Shown: in pieces, positions 8,692 through 17,074 of the stretch
Numbering within the stretch: position 1 is the stretch's first letter
Layout of the letters: each line of letters begins with the position of its first letter
Source: a virus
Length of the DNA stretch: 49,904 nt
Strand: one strand, 5' to 3'
IMG/VR virus record: IMGVR_UViG_3300046674_000267
Coordinates: 1 to 49,904 of that record
Translations under genes and position numbers: made by a program
Notes under the pieces: model-generated
Database searches by the model: none
What the model saw: only the letters and a program-made list of their open reading frames with translations
Told to the model about the DNA's origin: nothing

Positions 8692-8859
8692 ATGGCAAAG
8701 CAAGACGACGCGGCGAGTTTCGATTACGAACTCGTCGTGCTGCATCAATTCGGCTTCACCGAGCGCGGCACGCGTATCAGTGACCCGGCCGCAATTCAAG
8801 CGGTGATCGACGAAGGTCACGCCGACAAGTGCGTGCGAGTCGCAAAGGAGGCTAAATAA
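8692..8859 (+). CDS. Small hypothetical protein upstream of sheath (55 aa)
   Basis: The frame from ATG 8692 gives MAKQDDAASFDYELVVLHQF and onward to AKEAK. Its stop TAA shares a base with the sheath ATG at 8859, and its own AAAGGAGG region is the sheath ribosome site. Conserved placement supports a real gene; function unknown. Confidence 0.7.
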   Translation: MAKQDDAASFDYELVVLHQFGFTERGTRISDPAAIQAVIDEGHADKCVRVAKEAK

Positions 8860-10409
8860 TGCCGATTTATCAAGCGAACAGTTTGAACGTTTCGGCGCTC
8901 TCCGCTCCCGGCGTTTATCTGCAAATCCAGACGCCGCCGCTGCTTATCAACGGCGTCCCGTCGAACGTGCTCGGCGCGGTCGGTATCGGCTCATGGGGTC
9001 CGGTGAATGCTCCGGTGCTCGTCGGCTCGCCGAATGACGTCGCGCAATGGCTCGGCGCAAAGCAAGTGCGGAAATACGACCTCGCAACCGCGATGGACGT
9101 GTTTTTCCTGCAAGGCGCGACCGCGATCCAGTACGTGCGCGTCACGGACGGCACCGACGTCGCGGCAACCGGCAAGCTGATGGACACCAACGGCACGCCC
9201 GCAATCGGCGCCAACCTGACGGCGATCTACACCGGCACGCGCGGCAACTCGATCGTCGCATCGATGGCGGCTGGCACGAAGGCGAGCACGTTCAAGGTGA
9301 CGATTTCGCTGCCGGGCGTACAGGCGGAAGTGTTCGACAACATCGCCGGCTCGGGCGCTGCGCTGTGGACGAACGTCGTGAGCGCGATCAACAACGGGCA
9401 GTCGAACGTTCGCGGCCCGTCGCAACTCGTGATCGCAACAGCCGGCCCGGCAACCGCCGCACCGAACATCACGACGCCGAACACCTTCGCGACCGGTACG
9501 GACGGCACGACGACCATCACCGATGCGGTTCTCGTCGGCACTGACGGCAACGCCGGCACGCGCAAGGGCATGTACTGCCTTCGCAGCACCGCTGTGCAAG
9601 TTGGCGTCCTGGTCGATCACTCTGACCTTAGCGCCGCGTCGACCGTGCTCGCGTTTGGCTTGTCCGAAGGCATCTATTTCGGCATGCAGGGCGCGCCTAG
9701 CGCGAATTACACGACGGTCTCGACCGCACTCAACACGGCCGGCGCTGATGGTTACGGCCTGAAAGTGTTCGTCGGCGATTGGGTGACGTACTTCGACGGC
9801 ACGAACAACCAGAACCGTTTGCTCGGACCCGCTACGTTTTGGGCGGGCAAGCAAGCATCGCTCTCGCCGGAACAGTCGAGCCTGAACAAGCCGCTCTACG
9901 GCATCGTCAGCACGCAGCGCATCGCGCAAACCCTGCCGTACACGAGCGCGGAAATCGGCGCGATCAATCAAGCGCGTCTCGACGTGATCGCCAACCCGTC
10001 GCCGGGCGGCAACTTCTACGCGTGCCAAACGGGCGGCAACGCTTCGAGCGCGGCGGGTCAGGATGGCGACAACTACACCCGCATGACGAATTACCTGTCG
10101 CTCACCCTGGCGGCGGCGTTCGGCACGGTGATCGGCAAGAACCAGACGGTCGACCTTCGCAATGACGTGAAATCGGCGATGCAAGCGTTCCTCGCGAACC
10201 TTTGGCGCCTGAACATGATCGGCGACGTCAACAACCCGACCGTCGCGCCGTTCACGGTTCAAATCGACAAGGTGAACAACCCCGATTCAGCGGTCGCGGC
10301 CGGGTACATGCAAGCCGACGTCAAGGTGAAATACCTGTCGGTCGTGCTGTACTTCGTGATCAACCTGCAAGGCGGTCAGACGGTTCAAATCCAGTCGAGC
10401 GTTCAGTAA
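8859..10409 (+). CDS. Contractile tail sheath protein
   Basis: The 516-residue protein starts with APGVY (about residue 17) and a GPVNAPVLVGSPNDVAQWLG segment, the hallmark N-terminal handshake region of sheath proteins, and ends with a conserved C-terminal domain (DVKVKYLSVVLYFVINLQGG). The middle is a Thr/Ala/Gly-rich variable domain. It establishes the phage as myovirus-type. AAGGAGG upstream is a near-perfect ribosome site. Confidence 0.95.
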   Translation: MPIYQANSLNVSALSAPGVYLQIQTPPLLINGVPSNVLGAVGIGSWGPVNAPVLVGSPNDVAQWLGAKQVRKYDLATAMDVFFLQGATAIQYVRVTDGTDVAATGKLMDTNGTPAIGANLTAIYTGTRGNSIVASMAAGTKASTFKVTISLPGVQAEVFDNIAGSGAALWTNVVSAINNGQSNVRGPSQLVIATAGPATAAPNITTPNTFATGTDGTTTITDAVLVGTDGNAGTRKGMYCLRSTAVQVGVLVDHSDLSAASTVLAFGLSEGIYFGMQGAPSANYTTVSTALNTAGADGYGLKVFVGDWVTYFDGTNNQNRLLGPATFWAGKQASLSPEQSSLNKPLYGIVSTQRIAQTLPYTSAEIGAINQARLDVIANPSPGGNFYACQTGGNASSAAGQDGDNYTRMTNYLSLTLAAAFGTVIGKNQTVDLRNDVKSAMQAFLANLWRLNMIGDVNNPTVAPFTVQIDKVNNPDSAVAAGYMQADVKVKYLSVVLYFVINLQGGQTVQIQSSVQ

Positions 10410-10416
10410 AACCCCG

Positions 10417-10438
10417 GCCCGCCTCGCGCGGGCTTTTT
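10417..10438 (+). terminator. Intrinsic terminator between sheath and tube genes
   Basis: GCCCGC, loop CTCGC, GCGGGC and five T. Confidence 0.85.
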
Positions 10439-10452
10439 CATGAGGCTAAAAC

Positions 10453-10881
10453 ATGCCGCTCAACGGCTTTACGATCGGCCGCGATCTGTCGGTCAATATC
10501 CAGACGCCGACCGGCGCCCTGCCGCTGTCGCTGATCACCAAGTTCACCGCCAAGCCCGACATCACCGACGTCAAGGTGAAGGGTCTCGACGGCCGCACGC
10601 GTCACCTTCGCTTCCCTGATGGCTGGTCCGGCTCGTTCGAAGTCGAACGGCAAGACTCGACGCTCGACGACTATTTCGCAAGCGAGGAAGCGAATTATTA
10701 CGCCGGCCTCGACCTCGCACCGTCGACCATCACCGAAACGATCACCGAAGCAGGCGGCGCCGTCTCGCAATTCCAATTCGTCGGCGTGATTTTCAAACTC
10801 GAAGATGCGGGCGATTGGGCGGGCGATGCGACGGTCAAGCAAAAACTGTCGTTCGTCGCTGAACAACGCATCAGGCTCTAA
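10453..10881 (+). CDS. Tail tube protein
   Basis: The 142-residue product directly follows the sheath, the usual sheath-tube pair. It has the beta-rich tube pattern (TKFTAKPDITDVKVKGLDGR, then WSGSFEVERQDSTLDDYFA, ending VKQKLSFVAEQRI). It polymerises into the inner tube under the sheath. GAGG lies 7 bases before the start. Confidence 0.88.
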   Translation: MPLNGFTIGRDLSVNIQTPTGALPLSLITKFTAKPDITDVKVKGLDGRTRHLRFPDGWSGSFEVERQDSTLDDYFASEEANYYAGLDLAPSTITETITEAGGAVSQFQFVGVIFKLEDAGDWAGDATVKQKLSFVAEQRIRL

Positions 10882-10897
10882 ACCATAAGGAATCGAA

Positions 10898-11287
10898 ATG
10901 ACGACTGTGAACGTCCGCAAGAAAACAGCAGCACCGGCAAGCACGCCGTCGAGCGAACTCGTAAAGAAAGCCGCTGAAGTGGTAACGATCGAAACGCCCA
11001 ACGGCCTGACGGTGACGCTGAAGAAGCCGGGCGTTCTGTCTCAGTTTCGACTTGTGAAAATCCTCGGCGAAGCCGCGCGCAATCAGGTTTATGTGTCGAT
11101 GGTGATTCCGATCACCTTCGTCGCGTCGATCAACGGCGTCGCGGTTAATTACCCGAATACGGAACGCGAAATCGAGGCGACGATTCAACGTCTCGACGAG
11201 GAAGGCGTGACCGCAGTAATGAATGCGGTCATGGAAAACTTCGGCGGCGAATCGCCCGAAGCGCAAAAGGAAGAAGTAAAAAACTAG
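10898..11287 (+). CDS. Tail assembly chaperone, short form (G-like)
   Basis: The 129-residue protein lies between tube and tape-measure genes. It has a disordered Ala/Thr N-terminus and a compact C-terminal domain ending GGESPEAQKEEVKN. The last codons carry a slippery heptamer (11278-11284), so the gene also makes a longer product. By analogy with lambda gpG it should bind tape measure during tail assembly. Confidence 0.82.
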   Translation: MTTVNVRKKTAAPASTPSSELVKKAAEVVTIETPNGLTVTLKKPGVLSQFRLVKILGEAARNQVYVSMVIPITFVASINGVAVNYPNTEREIEATIQRLDEEGVTAVMNAVMENFGGESPEAQKEEVKN

Positions 11288-11457
11288 CGCGCTCTGTGGC
11301 GGTTCGCGAATCGCTTTGGCTAGTGCGGAACAATATGCCGTTCGACGTTGCGTTTTCACTCGACGACGCAACTCGGGCGGCGTTCTGCATTGTGTTCTCG
11401 GAATTCGAGGGTAATGAATTCGATTATGGTCGAATGGAATTCAAGGAGCGCAAATAA
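10898..11457 (+). CDS. Tail assembly chaperone, -1 frameshift product (GT-like)
   Basis: join(10898..11284,11284..11457). A -1 slip on A-AAA-AAC, 1 codon before the stop TAG, continues in an open frame (LARSVAVRESLWLVRNNMPF and onward to GRMEFKERK) to TAA at 11457, giving 186 residues. The extension overlaps the next ATG by 1 base. An internal ATG at 11335 could instead start a 40-residue peptide, but the intact frame back to the heptamer and the classic gene position favour frameshifting. Confidence 0.8.
11278..11284 (+). promoter_or_regulatory. Programmed -1 ribosomal frameshift site A-AAA-AAC
   Basis: The heptamer fits X-XXY-YYZ in the zero frame (GTA AAA AAC TAG). It lies directly before the G-like stop codon, and the -1 frame is open for 57 codons. 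Confidence 0.82.
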
Positions 11458-11960
11458 TGCTGGAGTTCGCCAGTTTGGGCGCATTCGCAAATCACGTTAC
11501 GCAGACGACAATTCCCGCTGTCCATTCGCATTTAGGGCATGGGCTTGAAGCTGCCGCAGAGCTAATTCAAAACACCGCTCGCGCGAAACTCGGGCATTAT
11601 CAAGATGGCGTCGATCACTTCCCGGCCTGGCCGGAACTCGCCGACTACACAAAGGCGGATCGCGTCGCCAAGGGCTTCACGGAAAACGACCCGCTTTTGC
11701 GCACTGGCGCGCTGCGCGACTCGATCGGGCACGCGGTGCGAGGGTTCGAAGCGGTGATTGGCTCGACTTCAGACGTTGCTGTCGCGCAGGAATTGGGAAC
11801 TGACAGAATCCCGCCGCGCCCTTTCCTCGGGCCGGCGGTTGTGCAAAACGAGGAAGCCTTGCGCGCGCTATGGCATGACGTGCTGCTGCGCGGCTTCCTA
11901 GGGCGCGGCGTCAATTCGACGACGCAAATGAACGGCACGCGCCTAAGAGATGGCGACTAA
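11457..11960 (+). CDS. Tail completion/virion morphogenesis protein (HK97 gp10-like)
   Basis: The 167-residue product contains the ALRDSIGHAV, AQELGTDRIPPRPFLGPAV pattern of phage virion-morphogenesis/gp10-like proteins (RPFL motif about residues 122-125), which act in head-tail or tail completion. Its position between chaperone and tape measure is atypical for this family, which usually lies with the connectors. It overlaps the minus-strand gene at 11957 by 4 bases. Confidence 0.75.
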   Translation: MLEFASLGAFANHVTQTTIPAVHSHLGHGLEAAAELIQNTARAKLGHYQDGVDHFPAWPELADYTKADRVAKGFTENDPLLRTGALRDSIGHAVRGFEAVIGSTSDVAVAQELGTDRIPPRPFLGPAVVQNEEALRALWHDVLLRGFLGRGVNSTTQMNGTRLRDGD

Positions 11961-12187
11961 ACCGCCGCGGCGACCATCACGACGACACAGAACAGGAATG
12001 TGATGCTGATAGCCGCCGCGATCGTCAGCACGATCACCTTAAGCGACCGCATCCACAAGCTAAAGAACTTGTCGAATCCTGTTTCGCGCTCGACGGCCAT
12101 GAACCGGGCGCGGGGTTGCGGGTATTGAACGGCGCTGAAATTGGACGCCGCCCAATCGTGGAGTCTAAAGCCTAGCCGACTTCTCAT
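11957..12187 (-). CDS. Antisense small membrane protein in tail operon
   Basis: A 76-residue frame starts with ATG 12187 behind GGGAG and ends with TAG sharing the CTAA at 11957-11960 with the convergent gene. The C-terminal third is one strong transmembrane segment (LKVIVLTIAAAISITFLFCV). Codon third positions are GC-rich like its neighbours, and without it the interval would be an odd 226-bp gap in a packed operon. Unknown function; a lysogenic-conversion or superinfection-exclusion role is only a guess. Confidence 0.65.
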   Translation of the reverse strand: MRSRLGFRLHDWAASNFSAVQYPQPRARFMAVERETGFDKFFSLWMRSLKVIVLTIAAAISITFLFCVVVMVAAAV

Positions 12188-13950
12188 TGCCAACTCCCAA
12201 GGGGGCTAAAATTTTTGAAGCATTCAAAATCGGGGTTCGCGTATCCCTGATAAACGGAGTATCGCACGGCCTTTTGCAAATGGCAAACCAGTTCGGGCAC
12301 GCGGAGCACGCGGCCGAACGTTTGCGGCGATCCATTCAGCGAATGAGCGGCGCCACACGTCTAATGTTCGGCGGCGCACTAACGACCGGCTTAGGCGTTG
12401 GCCTTGCGATGGCGTTTAAAGGTCCGCTCCAAGAGGCGAATAAGTTCGTCAAGCTGCAAAACGACATTCTTAGCAACGGCGCCAAACTGGCGCAATTGAA
12501 AGGCATCACCGATTGGGCGAATAACGACAAGTCGATTCGCAATCTGTCGGTGAACGAGAAAATGGCTGTCGCGGTCGAGTCTTTCGCTCTGACGCGTGAC
12601 GCGGGTCGCGACGACGTGCATCACACGCTGCGCCTCGCGCCGATCCTGGCAAAGATGGAAGCGATCGACAAGGCGAGCGGCAAGCACACGTCGGACGCCG
12701 AGCGCCAAAGTTTCGTCAAGGCGCTTGAACTGAGCGGCGGTTTCAATAACGGCGTGGACACCGAAGCGCGCGCCGACCTGCTCTACAAACTGATGGCATC
12801 GGGCAACGGAACGCTGCGCGCGGGCACGCTGCGCGCGATCTTTGCGGGCGACCCGGCCGACTTGCAGAAGGTGTCGAACGGCTTTCTCGCGCGCGCCGAG
12901 CCGATCATGCAGCAGATGGGGCCTGGCTTCGCAATCGCGATGCGCACGCTCCAAAACCGCATGCTCGCGCACGTCGGGTTCAATGGTCCGACAGGCGGCT
13001 ATCAGCTTGAAAAGCTGAAGAAGTGGGGCGTCATGGATAAGGATGGCCATGTTATCGACTCGCCGACGCTTATCAACGACACCGACAAGTGGGTTCAAAC
13101 GCACATGCCGGAGTTTTACAAGGCAGCGGGCGCGACCGACGACGCCGGCCGGAGAATGGTCGATCAGATTATCGGCAGTTCGACGGGCGCAAAGCTGATC
13201 GGCAATTTCCAGCGCGAAAGCTCGCTCATGGAAGCCTCGGAAAAGGCGGTCGGACGGCAAAGCGGCATCGACGAATCGCTCAAAAAGAAGGGTTCGCCGC
13301 TCGATCAGCAGATGACGGTTCTCACCGCGAAATGGCACGACCTGATGCTGCGCATCGGCATTGCGGTTTTGCCGATGGCGATCAGGGGTCTGTCGAAGCT
13401 TGCGAGCATCATGGAGTCGGTCGCTGGATTCGCGAAAGAGCACCCGAACCTCGTGAAAGTGTTGGCTGTTGCGACCGCGCTGTTCGGTGCGTTCCTCGTG
13501 ATCGGCGGCGCACTCTCTCTCACGATTGGCATTATCGGAACGCTCGTCGGCGCAATCGGCGTCGTCGGCGGTGTCGGCTTGTTTGGCGCGCTCGCCGGCC
13601 TTGCGATTCCAATTGGCATCGCGGTTCTCGCACTCGGCACGCTCGCGGCGGCTGCGTATGCGTTCAGCCCGCTCACGCAAAAGGAAATCGACGCGGCAAA
13701 GACAGGCGGCGGCGTCAAACTTTCGGCTGGCGCACAGAAGCGCGTCGACGCTGGCGAGGTTGGCGACAGCCCTAATGTCAAGACCGGCGCGCAAGCTAAC
13801 GCGGGCGGCAAGGGCGGCAACGTCTACCTCGACGGCAAGAAAGTCGGCTGGATCATGGACAAGCATCTCAGCAAGCAAACCGCGAGCGCCGGCAACTCGA
13901 ACACGTTCGATCCTTCAATGGGGCAACTGCCCGCAGGGATGGCTTACTGA
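12187..13950 (+). CDS. Tail tape measure protein
   Basis: The 587-residue protein has a helical N-terminus (GLLQMANQFGHAEHAAERLR), a TP901-like long helical body and a C-terminal stretch of hydrophobic segments (about residues 420-500, LVKVLAVATALFGAFLVIGG). It sets tail length and is ejected with the DNA; at about 1.5 angstrom per residue it implies a tail near 85-90 nm. The start is uncertain: TTG 12187 lacks a good ribosome site, and relatives often begin near FKIGVRV. Confidence 0.88.
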   Translation: MPTPKGAKIFEAFKIGVRVSLINGVSHGLLQMANQFGHAEHAAERLRRSIQRMSGATRLMFGGALTTGLGVGLAMAFKGPLQEANKFVKLQNDILSNGAKLAQLKGITDWANNDKSIRNLSVNEKMAVAVESFALTRDAGRDDVHHTLRLAPILAKMEAIDKASGKHTSDAERQSFVKALELSGGFNNGVDTEARADLLYKLMASGNGTLRAGTLRAIFAGDPADLQKVSNGFLARAEPIMQQMGPGFAIAMRTLQNRMLAHVGFNGPTGGYQLEKLKKWGVMDKDGHVIDSPTLINDTDKWVQTHMPEFYKAAGATDDAGRRMVDQIIGSSTGAKLIGNFQRESSLMEASEKAVGRQSGIDESLKKKGSPLDQQMTVLTAKWHDLMLRIGIAVLPMAIRGLSKLASIMESVAGFAKEHPNLVKVLAVATALFGAFLVIGGALSLTIGIIGTLVGAIGVVGGVGLFGALAGLAIPIGIAVLALGTLAAAAYAFSPLTQKEIDAAKTGGGVKLSAGAQKRVDAGEVGDSPNVKTGAQANAGGKGGNVYLDGKKVGWIMDKHLSKQTASAGNSNTFDPSMGQLPAGMAY

Positions 13951-14903
13951 TGGCGACCATTCTCACCCTTGGCGATGTGACATTCTCAGAATATGAGGTT
14001 CCCGAGCACATCGCCGTTCGCACCGCTCACCGCGCCGTCGTTCACCGATTCGTCGGCGGCGCCCGGCAGATTGACATGCTCGGCGCCGATCACGCGCCGA
14101 TCGACTGGTCGGGCTGGTTCGTCGGCTCGACCGCACTCGACCGCGCGCTCACGCTGAAGTCGATGCACGATGACGGCTTGCCGCTCACGCTGTCATGGTC
14201 GGAATTCCTTTACAAAGTCGTCATCACCGAGTTCGAGGCGGATTTTCAGCGGTCGTATCAAATCCCGTACCGCATCTCATGCACGGTGGTTCAGGACTAT
14301 CTGAACGATGACGGCGGCGGCGCCGTGCCGAGCGTCGACGATCTGATCAACACCGACTTGTCGAGCGCGACGTCGCTCTCGTCAAGCTTCCCGTCTCTCG
14401 CCGCGCCGATGGCATCGCTCAATTCGGCGATCAGCGCGGTTTCATCGTTCGCGACGGCGGCGAAAAGCACGATAAACGGCGTGCTTCAACCGCTCAACGC
14501 GGTTCGCTCCCAGGTGCAAGTTCTGATTTCGTCGACTGAAAACACGCTTATGAGCGTGACGACGCTCGGCGGCATCCTGCCGAGCAACCCGCTCTCACGG
14601 CAGGTCGCGAGCATCAGCACGCAGATAAACGCGATGCAGAATCAAGCCGCGCTCGTGCAGTTGAACAGCACGCTCGGGCGCATGGGGTCGAACCTCGGGC
14701 AAATCAACAGCGGCGTCAAGACGGTTCAGGTCGGCGGCGGCAATCTCTACGATCTGGCATCGAAGTTCTACGGCAAGGTGAGCGGGTGGACGGCGTTGCA
14801 GAAGGCGAACCCGCAACTCGGCAATGACACGAACATCAGCGGCAACCAGACCATCACCATCCCGCCCTATACCGGCGACTCAGGAGGCGTATTAGATGCC
14901 TAA
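13950..14903 (+). CDS. Tail/baseplate hub protein with C-terminal LysM domain
   Basis: The 317-residue product has a beta-rich N-terminal half (residues 1-115), a Ser/Ala-rich helical linker, and a C-terminal LysM-like domain (GGGNLYDLASKFYGKVSGWT at about 267-286, then ANPQL). Such proteins join tape measure to the baseplate hub (gp53/DNA-circularisation-like family). It overlaps the next gene by 8 bp. Confidence 0.75.
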   Translation: MATILTLGDVTFSEYEVPEHIAVRTAHRAVVHRFVGGARQIDMLGADHAPIDWSGWFVGSTALDRALTLKSMHDDGLPLTLSWSEFLYKVVITEFEADFQRSYQIPYRISCTVVQDYLNDDGGGAVPSVDDLINTDLSSATSLSSSFPSLAAPMASLNSAISAVSSFATAAKSTINGVLQPLNAVRSQVQVLISSTENTLMSVTTLGGILPSNPLSRQVASISTQINAMQNQAALVQLNSTLGRMGSNLGQINSGVKTVQVGGGNLYDLASKFYGKVSGWTALQKANPQLGNDTNISGNQTITIPPYTGDSGGVLDA

Positions 14904-16029
14904 CACCGCGCAGGCGGTACGCGGCGCGGTGAAGTTGAGCGGCAAAGATCAGAACCCGACGCCGATCACAGGTTGGATCGCGTTCGACGTCGACAACAAC
15001 AACTTCGCGAGCGCGGACAATTTCTCCGTGACGTTCGCCGCCAACAAGCTCCCGCCCGATCGCAATTTGCAATGGTTGTCGGACCAAACCGAGATTTACG
15101 TCGAGATTTTCGCGGGCGTGCCGGCCGATCCGTCGAATTGGACGGCCGAAGAATTGGCCTCGCTGATTTACGGTCAGGTCGACACGCTCGAATATGACCC
15201 GGTCGCCGGCACGGTTCACGTTTCCGGCCGCGACCTAACGCGGGTTTTCATCGACTCGAAAACAACCGAGAAGTGGCAAAACAAGACGTCATCGCAGATT
15301 GTGACGCTTCTCGCGCAGCGGCACGGCATGACGGCCGACGTCACCGAAACGACGACGCTCGCCGGCAAGTTCTACGAAATCGATCACGACAAGATGACTG
15401 CGGCGCGCACCGAATGGGATTTGCTCTGTGAACTCGCGCGTCACGAGCAGTTCGACGTTTGGGTGTCGGGGCATGTGCTGAACTTCAAGCCGAAGCCCGA
15501 CGCATCGAGCGTCGCGCCCTTTCGCGTCACCTGGGCGCCGCCCGACAGCGAAACCGGATACTCGGTGAGCAACGTCGAAGGGCTGAAGCTAGAGCGCGCG
15601 CTGACGGTCTCGAAAGGCATCGTCGTCGTCGTGCGTTCGTGGAATGACGCGGCGCAAAAGGTGTTCACCGCGACGTTTCCGCCGAACAAGCAGACGGCAA
15701 TCAAGCCGGGCGCATCCAAGATCGGCAGCGGATCGCAGACGTATTACTACAGCGTTCCGAACCTCACGCAAGAGAAGGTCTTGAAGTTCGCCGAAGCGAA
15801 ATACGCGCAAATCATTCAGCACGAGATGAAATGCGAGTTCGCTATTCCAGCGGCCGGCGCCGACGCACTCACCGTGTCGAGTGTGATCCAGTTGGCCGGC
15901 ACCGGTACGGCGTGGGACCAAACCTATTTCCCCGACTCGCTGCGGCGCGCGCTCGACTTCGAGAGCGGTTACACGCTGTCGGTGAGCGCAAAGAACCATT
16001 CACCCGACACGCAGGAGGCGAGCGATTGA
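14896..16029 (+). CDS. Baseplate hub protein (gp27/gpD-like)
   Basis: AGGAGG precedes ATG 14896. The 377-residue product has the late-control/gpD-type order of beta domains, with GQVDTLEYDPVAGTVHVSGR and RDLTRVFID, a helical AARTEWDLLCELARHEQFDV segment, then VWVSGHVLNFKP. It forms the trimeric hub that holds the spike. Confidence 0.82.
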   Translation: MPNTAQAVRGAVKLSGKDQNPTPITGWIAFDVDNNNFASADNFSVTFAANKLPPDRNLQWLSDQTEIYVEIFAGVPADPSNWTAEELASLIYGQVDTLEYDPVAGTVHVSGRDLTRVFIDSKTTEKWQNKTSSQIVTLLAQRHGMTADVTETTTLAGKFYEIDHDKMTAARTEWDLLCELARHEQFDVWVSGHVLNFKPKPDASSVAPFRVTWAPPDSETGYSVSNVEGLKLERALTVSKGIVVVVRSWNDAAQKVFTATFPPNKQTAIKPGASKIGSGSQTYYYSVPNLTQEKVLKFAEAKYAQIIQHEMKCEFAIPAAGADALTVSSVIQLAGTGTAWDQTYFPDSLRRALDFESGYTLSVSAKNHSPDTQEASD

Positions 16030-16676
16030 GCCGTTTAGCTAATGCAATCAGTCAGCGCGCGGCGCTCGCGATGCTCGACCTGACGACGCCGCGCACCGGC
16101 CTGATCACGTCATACGATCCGGCGAAACACGCGGTCAAAGTCGAGATTCAACCCGAAGGCGTCGAGGTAGCGGGCTGGATTCCGCTCGGCGCGGCCGGCG
16201 TCGGCAACGGCTTCGGCATCGTGTGCGGCCCGAATCTCGGCGATATGGTGCAAGTCGTATTCGACAACGCATCACCGAACGCGCCGCGCATCACCGGGCG
16301 ATTCTTCTCGAACGTGAACGTGCCGCCGAACGTACCGAGCGGCGAGACCTACATCGTGCATAAGTCGGGTTCGTTCCTGAAGTTCCATAACGACGGATCG
16401 GTTGAGATGAATGCGGCGGCGGGCGCTACTTACGCTGCAACGTCGCACACATTCACTGGCCCGGTCACGATGAACGATACCGCGCTTATCAAAAAAACGA
16501 TCACTGGTCAGGGCGGAATTGCTGTGTCGGGCGACAACGGCACCGGCAACGCTTCGTCGGTGAATGGCAATTTCGCGACAACCGGCACGATCACAAACAA
16601 CGGCAAGAGCATCGGAAGCACGCACACGCATAGCGGCGTGACAACGGGCGGCGGCACAACGGGGGCGCCGGTATGA
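16026..16676 (+). CDS. Baseplate spike protein (gpV-like)
   Basis: I chose TTG 16026 because a strong AGGAGG lies 8 bases upstream; this gives 216 residues overlapping the hub stop. An OB-fold N-terminal domain (TGLITSYDPAKHAVKVEIQP to GDMVQVVFDNASPNAPRI) is followed by a beta-helix with repeated G/T/N turns. The tip contains STHTHSG, an HxH motif that in P2 gpV-type spikes coordinates iron. It pierces the outer membrane. Confidence 0.85.
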   Translation: MSRLANAISQRAALAMLDLTTPRTGLITSYDPAKHAVKVEIQPEGVEVAGWIPLGAAGVGNGFGIVCGPNLGDMVQVVFDNASPNAPRITGRFFSNVNVPPNVPSGETYIVHKSGSFLKFHNDGSVEMNAAAGATYAATSHTFTGPVTMNDTALIKKTITGQGGIAVSGDNGTGNASSVNGNFATTGTITNNGKSIGSTHTHSGVTTGGGTTGAPV

Positions 16677-17074
16677 CGGATATTTATCATCTCTGGTCGG
16701 GCGATCTAAACGTCTCGGCATCAGGCGATCTTTTGCTCGCCGACAGCAGCGACACGACGCAGCAACAGATTCTTCGCGCGCTGCTTACAAACCCGGCCCT
16801 ATCCGACCGCGCCGGCAACCCGCTCGCAACCGCGGATTACTCGGATCATCCGACATTCGGCGCGGGCCTGCCGCGGCGCGTCGGCTCGACGCTCAACGTC
16901 GCGGAGCTACGCGCCATCATTCGCGGCGTCGTGGTCTCGTTCCCAGGTGTCGCGCGCAACCCTTCGCCAGTGATCGACGTTCTGCCGTTTAACGACGGCG
17001 CGACGATCAATATCCAGTATGCGGACCTGATCACCGGCACGACTGAAACCCTCTCCTTCGACATCAATCAATGA
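16673..17074 (+). CDS. Baseplate wedge protein (gp25/gp46-like)
   Basis: The 133-residue protein lies between spike and J genes. It contains TTQQQILRALLTNPALSD and GSTLNVAELRAIIRGVVVSFPG, matching the Mu gp46/T4 gp25 type of small wedge proteins. It overlaps both neighbours by 4 bp. Confidence 0.78.
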   Translation: MTDIYHLWSGDLNVSASGDLLLADSSDTTQQQILRALLTNPALSDRAGNPLATADYSDHPTFGAGLPRRVGSTLNVAELRAIIRGVVVSFPGVARNPSPVIDVLPFNDGATINIQYADLITGTTETLSFDINQ

